Source: an uncultured Alphaproteobacteria bacterium
GTDB lineage: Bacteria > Pseudomonadota > Alphaproteobacteria > HIMB59 > GCA-002718135
Assembly: GCA_902592345.1 (NCBI GenBank)
Contig: CACJEE010000001.1
Location: 1-46,037 of the forward strand
Reading direction: 5' to 3'
Length of the DNA stretch: 46,037 nucleotides
A model generated the notes under the pieces. The model did no database searches, was not told where the DNA came from, and saw nothing but the letters and a program-made list of their open reading frames with translations. Positions 15,829 to 23,353 of this stretch are shown piece after piece. Each line of letters begins with the position of its first letter. The first letter of the stretch is position 1. Made by a program: the position numbers and the translations under genes.

Positions 15829-17271
15829 ATGCAAAGTAATATTGTTGAAAAAACTGCAAAATATTTCAAGGAAAAAGGCGTTGTTCTTCCAACAATATCT
15901 GAATTGCAAAACCCACATTTAATAAGTGAGGCAATAAAGAATAAAGTTTTAAAATTAGATAAAGATGCAATGGATCCAGCAAATTTATTTAGGGTACACT
16001 GGTTTAACAAAAGAGATCATAGTCAATTTTTAGATGTGCCAGAGCATATTGTATTGCCAAGTGAGTTTACAGGAGTTGAAGCAAAAATTATTGTTAATCT
16101 TGGTCGTTATTTTCCACTGATTACTGCTCATAAAGTTTTAGCTGCGTATGGTTGCCTGCTTCCTAGAATTTTAAATGGTACTTTCGATTATACAAAGCAT
16201 AAAGCTGTTTGGCCATCAACCGGAAATTATTGTAGAGGAGGTGTTGCTATTTCTAAAATATTAGGTTTCAAAAGTGTTGCCATTCTACCTGAAGGTATGA
16301 GTAAGGAAAGATTTAATTGGCTTGAAAAATGGGTAGAAGATAAAAATGATATTATTAAAACTACTGGCACAGAAAGTAACGTAAAAGAAATATATGATGC
16401 TTGTAATGAATTAGAAAAGGATAAGAATAATGATATTATTAATCAATTTGATGAATATTATAATTATGCAACTCATAGAGCCATTACAGGATCATCTTTT
16501 GAAAAATCTTTTTTAAAAGTTAAGGCTGACTCTAATCTTAAAGCCAGATTTTATGTTTCAGCTTCTGGTTCCAGTGGAACATTAGCTGCAGGAGATTATT
16601 TAAAGGATAATCTTAATGCACAAATTGCAGTTGTTGAAGCAACTGAATGTCCAACTCTTTTGTATAATGGTTATGGTGAACATAATATCCAAGGTATTGG
16701 AGATAAACACGTACCATTGATTCATAATGTAATGAATTCAGATTATGTAGTAGGCGTATCAGATGAGGCGACAAATAATCTTAATTTATTATTTAATTCA
16801 GATGAAGGAAGAGAATACTTAACTAATAGAAGAGGATTAAATTCAGAGTTTGTTGGGAGACTTCCAGAATTTGGATTTTCTTCTATAGCAAATATTATTG
16901 CTTCTATTAAACTTGCCAAAAAAATGAAACTAACAAAGGACGATGCAATCATCACTGTAGCAACAGATGGAGCTGATTTATATGAAACAGAATTAGCAAA
17001 AACAAAAAAACAGTTTAGTAAAATTTATGATCAAATAACTTGTGCTGAAATATTTGCCAAAAATTTTGATGCTATTACTGTTGATCATACTTTAGAGTTG
17101 AGTCAAATTGATAAAGAAAGAATTTTTAACTTAGGCTATTATACATGGGTTGAACAACAAGGAACTAGCTTAGAAGAATTTGAAGATAGAAGAAATCAGT
17201 CTTTCTGGGATAAGCACTACAAAGATATGATTTCACTTGATGAAAAAATTAAAGAGTTTAATTTTCTTTAA
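15829..17271 (+). CDS. PLP-dependent fold-type-II enzyme (cysteine synthase/dehydratase superfamily), substrate unknown
   Basis: The 480-residue protein is longer than simple threonine dehydratases. It shows fold-type-II features: a likely Schiff-base Lys102 in TAHKVLAAYG, the Asn-loop STGNYCRGGVAISKILGFK (compare SSGNTG in cysteine synthases) and a phosphate-binding loop SASGSSGTLAAG. It has about 100 extra residues at the N-terminus and an acidic C-terminal tail after an ALxE-type region. I recognise it as a cysteine synthase-like conserved family but cannot name a reaction. Position directly after ehuD and before an amidohydrolase suggests an elimination or replacement on the imported solute or its product. 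D-serine dehydratase is a weaker alternative. Confidence 0.72.
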   Translation: MQSNIVEKTAKYFKEKGVVLPTISELQNPHLISEAIKNKVLKLDKDAMDPANLFRVHWFNKRDHSQFLDVPEHIVLPSEFTGVEAKIIVNLGRYFPLITAHKVLAAYGCLLPRILNGTFDYTKHKAVWPSTGNYCRGGVAISKILGFKSVAILPEGMSKERFNWLEKWVEDKNDIIKTTGTESNVKEIYDACNELEKDKNNDIINQFDEYYNYATHRAITGSSFEKSFLKVKADSNLKARFYVSASGSSGTLAAGDYLKDNLNAQIAVVEATECPTLLYNGYGEHNIQGIGDKHVPLIHNVMNSDYVVGVSDEATNNLNLLFNSDEGREYLTNRRGLNSEFVGRLPEFGFSSIANIIASIKLAKKMKLTKDDAIITVATDGADLYETELAKTKKQFSKIYDQITCAEIFAKNFDAITVDHTLELSQIDKERIFNLGYYTWVEQQGTSLEEFEDRRNQSFWDKHYKDMISLDEKIKEFNFL

Positions 17272-17275
17272 TTAA

Positions 17276-18433
17276 ATGAAAACTAAAGGACTACACAATC
17301 AATTAGTTGAATGGAGACATGATTTACACATGAATCCTCAAACAAGTTTTGAAGAAGAATATGCCTCAAATAAAGTAGCTAATTTGTTGAAAGATTTTGG
17401 AATAGATGTTCATCAAGGGATTGCTAAAACTGGTGTAGTGGGAGTTTTAAAAAAAGGAAGCAGTAATAAAAGTATTGGTATCAGAGCAGATATGGATGCT
17501 TTACCAATTAAAGAGATAAATACTTTTTCTTATAAATCGACAATAGATAATAGAATGCACGCTTGTGGCCATGATGGACATATGACAATGCTATTAGGTG
17601 CAGCAAAATATTTAGCAGAATATGGTAACTTTGATGGTACTATATATTTTATCTTTCAACCTGATGAAGAAAATACTTTTGGTGCAAAAACTATGATTGA
17701 AGAAGGTTTATTTACAAAATTTTCAATTGATGAAGTTTACGGCATGCATAACATTCCTGGTATGGAAACTGGAACATTTGGTACTAGAAAAGGAGGTATT
17801 ACCACTAGTGAAAATTTATTTGAAATTTCAATTGAGGGTAAGGGAGGTCATGCAGCTTTACCCCATATGAGCAAAGATACAATAACGATTGGCAGTCAAA
17901 TAATTATAGCTTTACAAACTATAGTTTCTCGTAAATTAGATCCTGTAGAAGCAGGTGTTGTATCTGTTACTGAATTTATTACTGATGGAAAAAAAAATGT
18001 ACTCCCTGGCAATGGTTTAATAAAAGGAGATGCAAGGGCATTTTCTGAAAAAACTAATACAATGATTGAGCAAAGCATGCGCCAACTAGTAAAAGGAATT
18101 TGTGATGCACATGGTGTTTCCTATGAAGTTAAATATGAAACTACTTGTCCCATGACTTTTAATCAACCCGAACAAGCTAAATCAGCAACAAAAGCTGCAA
18201 TCTCTTTATTAGGACCGGATAAATGCAATAGTGATATTGAGCCTAGGTCTTTCTCAGAAGATTTTTCTATTATGTCAAAATCAACACCTGGATGTTTTGT
18301 ATTGATGGGTAATGGCATTTCTGGATCACATGGGAGACCTTTACATTCAGCTGACTATGATTTTAACGATGAATTATTAGTTAAAGGTTCTTCATATTGG
18401 GTTGAGTTAGCAGAACAGCAATTAAAATCATAA
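17276..18433 (+). CDS. M20D-family amidohydrolase (hippurate hydrolase/N-acyl amino acid deacylase-like)
   Basis: The 385-residue metallo-amidohydrolase has its di-metal ligands present: HACGHDGH, QPDEENTFGA (usual QPAEE), GMHNIPG and the C-terminal LHSADYDFND, plus the lid-domain GKGGHAALPH. Family members remove acyl groups from amino acids. The usual ectoine gene set carries DoeB/EutE, an aspartoacylase-type N-acetyl-diaminobutyrate deacetylase, which is absent here. This enzyme is the best candidate to replace it, releasing acetate and 2,4-diaminobutyrate. That substitution is an inference. It begins four bases after the PLP enzyme gene. Confidence 0.85.
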   Translation: MKTKGLHNQLVEWRHDLHMNPQTSFEEEYASNKVANLLKDFGIDVHQGIAKTGVVGVLKKGSSNKSIGIRADMDALPIKEINTFSYKSTIDNRMHACGHDGHMTMLLGAAKYLAEYGNFDGTIYFIFQPDEENTFGAKTMIEEGLFTKFSIDEVYGMHNIPGMETGTFGTRKGGITTSENLFEISIEGKGGHAALPHMSKDTITIGSQIIIALQTIVSRKLDPVEAGVVSVTEFITDGKKNVLPGNGLIKGDARAFSEKTNTMIEQSMRQLVKGICDAHGVSYEVKYETTCPMTFNQPEQAKSATKAAISLLGPDKCNSDIEPRSFSEDFSIMSKSTPGCFVLMGNGISGSHGRPLHSADYDFNDELLVKGSSYWVELAEQQLKS

Positions 18434-18456
18434 AATTTTGAAAGGGAAATATTAAG

Positions 18457-19611
18457 ATGTTTAAAAATAATTTAAATAAATTAGTAGAAAGAATGAAAGA
18501 GAGCAACATTGATTTGGCTGTTATTACAGATGACGACAGCTTATATTACTTTACCGGATACCATGACTTTCTTCATATGGATTTTAATCGCCCAACAATC
18601 CTTCTAGTTTCAAAAGATGGTGAAAGTACCTTGATTACCCCTTTATTAGATGTTCTTTTAGTTCCAGACGATACGCCTGTTAATAAAATAGAAACATGGA
18701 ATGATGGCATTGGTGATGAGTGGAGAGAATTTTTACCAAAAATTATAAATAAACATAATAAAATATTTTGTGAAAAATATAAAATAAATGCAACTGTAAA
18801 TAATTATTTAAACGAATTAATGAATGGCAAACCTCTTGAAAATATTACACCGATTGTTAGTGAAATTCGTATGATTAAATCAGATGAAGAATTAAAAATA
18901 GCTAGACATACTGGTGAAGTAGCAATGGCAATGATGGAAGGTGCAAAATCTGTTATTGGTCATAATGTACCAGAGTATGAAATTGCTATTGCACAATCTC
19001 AAGCAGGAACAAGAAAAGCAGCACAGTTATTGCAAGACCATTACCCTAAAAGCATTAACATGTCTCCAAACATTCATTTTTTATCAGCTATTTCCTCAGG
19101 AAAGGATTTGCCTAAAACACATCACCGTGCTTCAACAAAATTAGTAAAGAAGGGGGATCCTATATTTGTTTGTTATTGCGGATCAGCAAATTTTCATCGA
19201 TTTAAATTAGGCTTTGATCGTATTTTTTGGGTTGAAGAAGTAAAAGATAAAAATCAAATAAAAGCTTTTGAAGTCGCAGTAAAATCACAACAAGCTGCTT
19301 TAGAAGTTCTTCGTCCTGGGGTCACTGCTGAAGAGGTTCATGCAGCTTATGCAGAAACTATACAATCTGAAGGTTACCCTTATCCTACTTTTAGATGCGG
19401 AAGAGGAACGGGTTTTAGTTTTTTAGAAGAACCTCAACTTGTAGTAGGAAATAAAACAGTTCTAAAACCAGGTATGGTTTTTGCAGTCGATGGTGGTAGT
19501 AGTGCAAAAGATTTTAGAGGTCAAGTAGGTGACAGTTTTATTATTACAGAAGATGGATATGAGCAAATTACACATCACTCGAAAGCTATTGAAGATTTAA
19601 TAATTAACTAA
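18457..19611 (+). CDS. M24-family (creatinase/aminopeptidase P fold) protein lacking canonical metal ligands
   Basis: The 384-residue protein has an N-terminal creatinase domain (about residues 5-145) and a pita-bread M24 domain with VPEYEIAIAQSQA, close to creatinase's VPEYE segment. Metal-binding Asp residues of true M24 aminopeptidases are not found: the first strand reads FVCYCGSANFHRFKLGFDRIF, and later positions show CGRGTG instead of the HGxG block and VGDS instead of an RxED-type Glu. Such losses occur in metal-independent creatinase and ectoine hydrolase. It probably opens an amidine or amide bond in the solute pathway. AAAGGGAAA lies before the ATG. The stop overlaps the next start (TAATG). 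Confidence 0.78.
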   Translation: MFKNNLNKLVERMKESNIDLAVITDDDSLYYFTGYHDFLHMDFNRPTILLVSKDGESTLITPLLDVLLVPDDTPVNKIETWNDGIGDEWREFLPKIINKHNKIFCEKYKINATVNNYLNELMNGKPLENITPIVSEIRMIKSDEELKIARHTGEVAMAMMEGAKSVIGHNVPEYEIAIAQSQAGTRKAAQLLQDHYPKSINMSPNIHFLSAISSGKDLPKTHHRASTKLVKKGDPIFVCYCGSANFHRFKLGFDRIFWVEEVKDKNQIKAFEVAVKSQQAALEVLRPGVTAEEVHAAYAETIQSEGYPYPTFRCGRGTGFSFLEEPQLVVGNKTVLKPGMVFAVDGGSSAKDFRGQVGDSFIITEDGYEQITHHSKAIEDLIIN

Positions 19612-20633
19612 TGAAAAAAATTAAACTCTACAACACACATTGTTGTGGTGAAATAGGTGATGTGATTGTATCTGGAAAAATAAATTTAAAAGGCAATACT
19701 ATATTAGAACAATCAAAATATTTATTTGATGACAAAAAACTAAGAAAATTTTTACTTCATGAGCCTAGAGGAGGGGTATTTAAGCATTATAATTTATTAG
19801 TTCCACCAAAAAATGAAAAAGCAAAAGCAGCTTTTATAATAATGGAGCCTGAAGATAATCCTCCAATGAGTGGTTCAAATAGTATTTGTGTAGCTACTGT
19901 TCTGCTTGAAAAAGGTATTATAGATATAAAAGAGCCAACAACAGAATTCTTACTTGAAGCACCAGGTGGTATTATTCCAATAAAAGCATTTGTTGAAAAT
20001 AAAAAAGTAACCTTTGTTGAAATTCACAACCTACCATCATTTGTTGATAAAGTTGATGTGAAACTTCAAACATCCTCATTTGGGGAAATAATTGTTAGCA
20101 CAGTTTTTGGTGGTGATAGTTTTATTATCTGTAATGCACAAGATTTTGATTTAAGCATTAAACCTGAGAATGCTAAAAAATTTGTTGAAATTTCTAAAGA
20201 AATTTTAAAGGAAGCAAATTATCACTTGGGATTTCAACATCCAAACTTACCTGATTTAAATTTCATTTCTTTTTGTCAATTTATTGAACCTATAAAAATA
20301 AATAATCTAAGACAAAAAGAAGGTTTGAATACTGTTTGTATTAGACCCGGAAAATTGGACAGATCTCCATGTGGTACAGGTACCTCTGCTAGGTTGGCCC
20401 TCATGCATGAAAAAAATCAAATTCATATAAATGAAAAATTTATCTCAAGATCTATTATTGGTTCTACTTTTGAATCATATATTGCAAAAGAGTATATGGA
20501 GGAAAATAAAAAAATGATTATTCCTTCAATTAAAGGATCGGCTTTTATAACTGGTGAACAAGAAATGTATATTAATGATGATGACCCTTTCCCTGAAGGC
20601 TATCAACTAAATGATACGTGGCCAACAAATTAG
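19611..20633 (+). CDS. Proline racemase/hydroxyproline epimerase family protein with Ser-Cys active site
   Basis: The 340-residue member of the PrpA/4-hydroxyproline epimerase/trans-3-hydroxyproline dehydratase family begins KLYNTHCCGEIGDVIVSG and contains the two catalytic blocks. The first, MSGSNSIC, carries Ser87 where racemases have Cys. The second, DRSPCGTGTSA, keeps Cys254. Cys-Cys pairs are usual for proline racemase and 4-hydroxyproline epimerase, and Cys-Thr for trans-3-hydroxyproline dehydratase; Ser-Cys members are known but less studied. It is the last gene of the eut-ehu operon. The neighbouring Ldh2-family reductase (minus) would suit reduction of a cyclic imine made here. Confidence 0.83.
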   Translation: MKKIKLYNTHCCGEIGDVIVSGKINLKGNTILEQSKYLFDDKKLRKFLLHEPRGGVFKHYNLLVPPKNEKAKAAFIIMEPEDNPPMSGSNSICVATVLLEKGIIDIKEPTTEFLLEAPGGIIPIKAFVENKKVTFVEIHNLPSFVDKVDVKLQTSSFGEIIVSTVFGGDSFIICNAQDFDLSIKPENAKKFVEISKEILKEANYHLGFQHPNLPDLNFISFCQFIEPIKINNLRQKEGLNTVCIRPGKLDRSPCGTGTSARLALMHEKNQIHINEKFISRSIIGSTFESYIAKEYMEENKKMIIPSIKGSAFITGEQEMYINDDDPFPEGYQLNDTWPTN

Positions 20634-20654
20634 AAAGTTAAATTGTTTAAATTT

Positions 20655-21656
20655 TTAATCTGATAAAGATTTTATCTTATCAACGAGTTCTTTATTTATA
20701 TTTCGCGGACCACTATCTAATCTATTTTTGTGCCTTCTTTCTCCTGGTAGTCTAACACCTTCAAGTGATTTCATTTGATCAAAAAATTTTTCAGCATGTT
20801 CATTCCAGTTATCACCAGCAATTAATTGAGGAGATAAAGCCATAATAAATTCTCCACCTCTTGCTGGTCCACCATCATTATTATCTTCATCTTTTGCTTC
20901 AAAACTGAATAAGTCACCAACTAATCCTGCAGCTAATAACTCTATCATCATAGCAATAGCTGACCCTTTATAATCACCAAAAGTTAATAAAACACCACCA
21001 TTAGCAATTTCAGATGGGTTATCTGTTTTTTCACCATCTTTATTTAGCCCTGTTCCATAAGGAACTTTATGACCATCTCTAGCTGCTACTTGTACTTCAC
21101 CCATTGCCATTGTTGAAGTTGCCATGTCATAAACTACAGGAGTATTATTCTTTCTTGGCCATGCAAATGAAATTGGATTAGTTCCAAACAAAGGTTTTTT
21201 TGCTCCAGCAGGAGCAACACTTGGTTTGTAGGCTGTGCATGCTATTCCAATTAATTCATTTTCTGCTAAAGCTTCAGTTTCATGCCACAATGCAGCAAAG
21301 TGATGCGTGTTGGTAATAGTTAGAACACCCACACCATGTTGTTTTGTTACTTCTATTAATGAAGGGATACCTACTCCAATTGCTGTAGGAGCAAACCCAT
21401 AATCACCCTCAACTCTTATTGCGTTTTGCGTTAAAAATTTATTCTTTGGTCTAGCATCACCTTTAACTTTTTTACTTTTTAATGCTGCAATATAACCAGG
21501 AATTCTAAAAAGGCCATGTGATATGCTTCCATCTCTCTCAGCATTCGTTACGGTATGAGCAACAGCTGTTGCATTGAGTTCATCACAACCATTAAATTTA
21601 AGTGTTTTTAAGGCTAGGTTATATATTTCTTCAAGAGATAGATTTGTAGTTGTCAT
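20655..21656 (-). CDS. Ldh2-family NAD(P)-dependent oxidoreductase (delta1-pyrroline/piperideine-2-carboxylate reductase or malate/lactate dehydrogenase-like)
   Basis: The 333-residue Ldh2/MDH2 family enzyme has the typical DGSISHGLFRIPGY block with the catalytic His, NTHHFAALWHETEAL, FGTNPISFAWP, DMATSTMAMGEV and the late FGDYKGSAIAMMIELL segment. Substrates in this family include malate, ureidoglycolate, 2,3-diketogulonate and the cyclic imines of proline and pipecolate. I start it at the ATG at 21656, preceded by AAAGGA; an upstream in-frame ATG at 21701 adds 15 residues with no ribosome site. Facing the proline racemase-family gene and diverging from soxB, it may reduce a pyrroline-type imine. 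Confidence 0.8.
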   Translation of the reverse strand: MTTTNLSLEEIYNLALKTLKFNGCDELNATAVAHTVTNAERDGSISHGLFRIPGYIAALKSKKVKGDARPKNKFLTQNAIRVEGDYGFAPTAIGVGIPSLIEVTKQHGVGVLTITNTHHFAALWHETEALAENELIGIACTAYKPSVAPAGAKKPLFGTNPISFAWPRKNNTPVVYDMATSTMAMGEVQVAARDGHKVPYGTGLNKDGEKTDNPSEIANGGVLLTFGDYKGSAIAMMIELLAAGLVGDLFSFEAKDEDNNDGGPARGGEFIMALSPQLIAGDNWNEHAEKFFDQMKSLEGVRLPGERRHKNRLDSGPRNINKELVDKIKSLSD

Positions 21657-21775
21657 AATTTTCCTTTTATAAGTAGGGGCTAATCTATCTATATAGCGCA
21701 TTTACAATTAGGATTAAATGGCTAAAGATATAAGTTTATTTTAAATTGTTTCAAAATCAGAAACTTTTTATTTTG

Positions 21776-21790
21776 CTCAAAATATTTGAG
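21776..21790. promoter_or_regulatory. Perfect inverted repeat upstream of soxB
   Basis: CTCAAA-ATA-TTTGAG is a perfect 6-bp dyad with a 3-base spacer, in the 148-base divergent region between the Ldh2-family gene and soxB and 14 bases before the soxB ATG. Its right arm overlaps GAGG of a possible ribosome site. A second short dyad, GTTTC (21748-21752) with GAAAC (21760-21764), lies just upstream. It could be an operator. The AT-rich context makes chance occurrence possible. Confidence 0.35.
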
Positions 21791-21804
21791 GATATAGGAA
21801 TTTT

Positions 21805-23070
21805 ATGACTCGTTTTAATGCATGGAATGTATTTAAAAATGGTTTTACTGGTCAAAAAAACTGGGACCGACAATGGCGTGATCCAGTGCCAAAAAAAGAA
21901 TATGACATAATAATAATAGGGGGAGGCCTGCACGGTTTAGCTACTGCTTATTATTTAGCAAAAAATCACAATAAAAAAAATATAGCAGTTTTAGAAAAAG
22001 GATGGATAGGTGGTGGAAACGCTGGACGGAATACAACTATAGTACGTTCAAATTATATGTTGCCTGGTAATCATGAATTTTATGAACATTCATTAAAACT
22101 ATGGGAGAATTTGAGTCACGATTTAAATTATAATGTTATGTTTAGTCAAAGAGCGCATGTCTCGCTTTATCATAGCCCTGGAGCAAAAGATGGGGCAGCC
22201 AGAAGATATAATATTATGCGTTTACATGGCACTGATGCTGAATTGTGGGACTTAGATACTCTAAAAAAAAATATTCCTCATTTAAATTATAATGATGCAA
22301 GATTTCCAATTATGGGCGCTGCTGTTCAGAGGAGGGCGGGTAATGCCAGACATGATTCAGCAGTATGGGGATATGCAAGAGCTGCTGATAGTTTAGGAGT
22401 AGATATATTACAAAATTGTGAAGTAAGTGGTGTTAAGAGATCGCAAAATAATATTGAAAGTTTAGAAACATCAAGAGGAACCATTAAAGCTAAAAAAGTG
22501 GGTTTTGCTGTTGCAGGACATACTTCTGTTTTGTGGCAAATGGCTGGACTTGGAAATTTGCCTATAGAATCTCACAAGCTTCAAGCATTCGTAACGGAAG
22601 CCGTTAAACCTCTTTTAGATCATGTAGTTGTGTATGGTGTTGGAGGAGCTCATTTTTATATTTCTCAATCTGATAAAGGTAGTATGGTTTTTGGTGGAGA
22701 TTTAGATTGGTATAAGTCATATGCTCAAAGAGGAAATTTACCAATGGTTCAAGATACTGCGGAAGCGGCTATGGCCATAATGCCTTGCTTAGGTAGAATT
22801 CGGCTTTTACGTCACTGGGCTGGCGTTATGGATATGTCTATGGACGGCTCTTTTTTTATATGTAAAACCCCTCTATCAAATTTATATCTAAATGCAGGAT
22901 GGAATTATGGAGGTTTCAAAGCAAGCCCTGCTTCAGGTTGGTATTTTGCTGATTTAATTGCCAATGAACGACCTCATAAACATGTTCAAAATCATAACTT
23001 AGAGAGATTTGAAAAAGGAATTAACATTGATGAACGGGGCGCTGGTCCCGATCCAAAATTGCACGGTTGA
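21805..23070 (+). CDS. soxB: Sarcosine oxidase beta subunit
   Basis: The 421-residue FAD/FMN flavoprotein of heterotetrameric sarcosine oxidase has the FAD motif IIIIGGGLHGLATAYYLA near residue 32, then EKGWIGGGNAGRNTTIVRSNY and RHDSAVWGYARAAD with His183 at the covalent FMN attachment site. The terminal part has MDMSMDGSFFICKTPLSNLYLNAGWNYGGFKA. The enzyme oxidatively demethylates sarcosine to glycine, making H2O2 and, with tetrahydrofolate, 5,10-methylene-THF. The order soxB-soxD-soxA-soxG is the classical one. The sarcosine may come from dimethylglycine or creatine; no gene for those steps is certain here. Confidence 0.95.
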   Translation: MTRFNAWNVFKNGFTGQKNWDRQWRDPVPKKEYDIIIIGGGLHGLATAYYLAKNHNKKNIAVLEKGWIGGGNAGRNTTIVRSNYMLPGNHEFYEHSLKLWENLSHDLNYNVMFSQRAHVSLYHSPGAKDGAARRYNIMRLHGTDAELWDLDTLKKNIPHLNYNDARFPIMGAAVQRRAGNARHDSAVWGYARAADSLGVDILQNCEVSGVKRSQNNIESLETSRGTIKAKKVGFAVAGHTSVLWQMAGLGNLPIESHKLQAFVTEAVKPLLDHVVVYGVGGAHFYISQSDKGSMVFGGDLDWYKSYAQRGNLPMVQDTAEAAMAIMPCLGRIRLLRHWAGVMDMSMDGSFFICKTPLSNLYLNAGWNYGGFKASPASGWYFADLIANERPHKHVQNHNLERFEKGINIDERGAGPDPKLHG

Positions 23071-23071
23071 T

Positions 23072-23353
23072 ATGATAAGAATTAAATGTCCATATTGTGG
23101 TGAGAGAGATCATAGTGAGTTTACTTATGGAGGTGATGCATCTATTAAATATCCAGCGCTTGATGCATCTGAGTCAGAATGGACAAAAGCTATTTTTTTT
23201 CGTGAAAATATAAGAGGAATGCAAAAAGAAACTTGGCATCACACAAATGGTTGTAGACTTTGGTTAGAGGTAGAGAGATCTACAATTACGCATGAAATTA
23301 AAAGTGTTAAAGCATGTCACCCACAAATTGAAAAAATTACAAAACATAAGTGA
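23072..23353 (+). CDS. soxD: Sarcosine oxidase delta subunit
   Basis: The 93-residue zinc-binding subunit begins IRIKCPYCGERDHSEFTYGG and continues with WTKAIFFRENIRG and WHHTNGCRLWLEVERST, the conserved SoxD pattern with Cys/His zinc ligands. I start it at the ATG at 23072, one base after the soxB stop; the frame is open further upstream within soxB but the family begins here. The stop overlaps the soxA ATG (TGATG). Confidence 0.94.
   Translation: MIRIKCPYCGERDHSEFTYGGDASIKYPALDASESEWTKAIFFRENIRGMQKETWHHTNGCRLWLEVERSTITHEIKSVKACHPQIEKITKHK

Noticed and set aside
18457-19611. Creatinase
   Set aside because: Resemblance is limited to a VPEYE segment and the fold. Creatinase catalytic residues are not convincingly aligned and no urease or creatininase gene is nearby.
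21657-21701. Fifteen-residue N-terminal extension of the Ldh2-family gene
   Set aside because: The ATG at 21656 has AAAGGA upstream and matches the family start; the upstream ATG has no ribosome site.
21657-21804. Glycine riboswitch ahead of soxB
   Set aside because: SAR11-type genomes use glycine riboswitches, so I looked for the conserved tandem aptamer cores; the 148 bases are too short and lack them.
23009-23071. Upstream extension of soxD inside soxB
   Set aside because: SoxD proteins start at the MIRIKCPYC-type sequence encoded from 23072; the extension only reuses soxB DNA in another frame.
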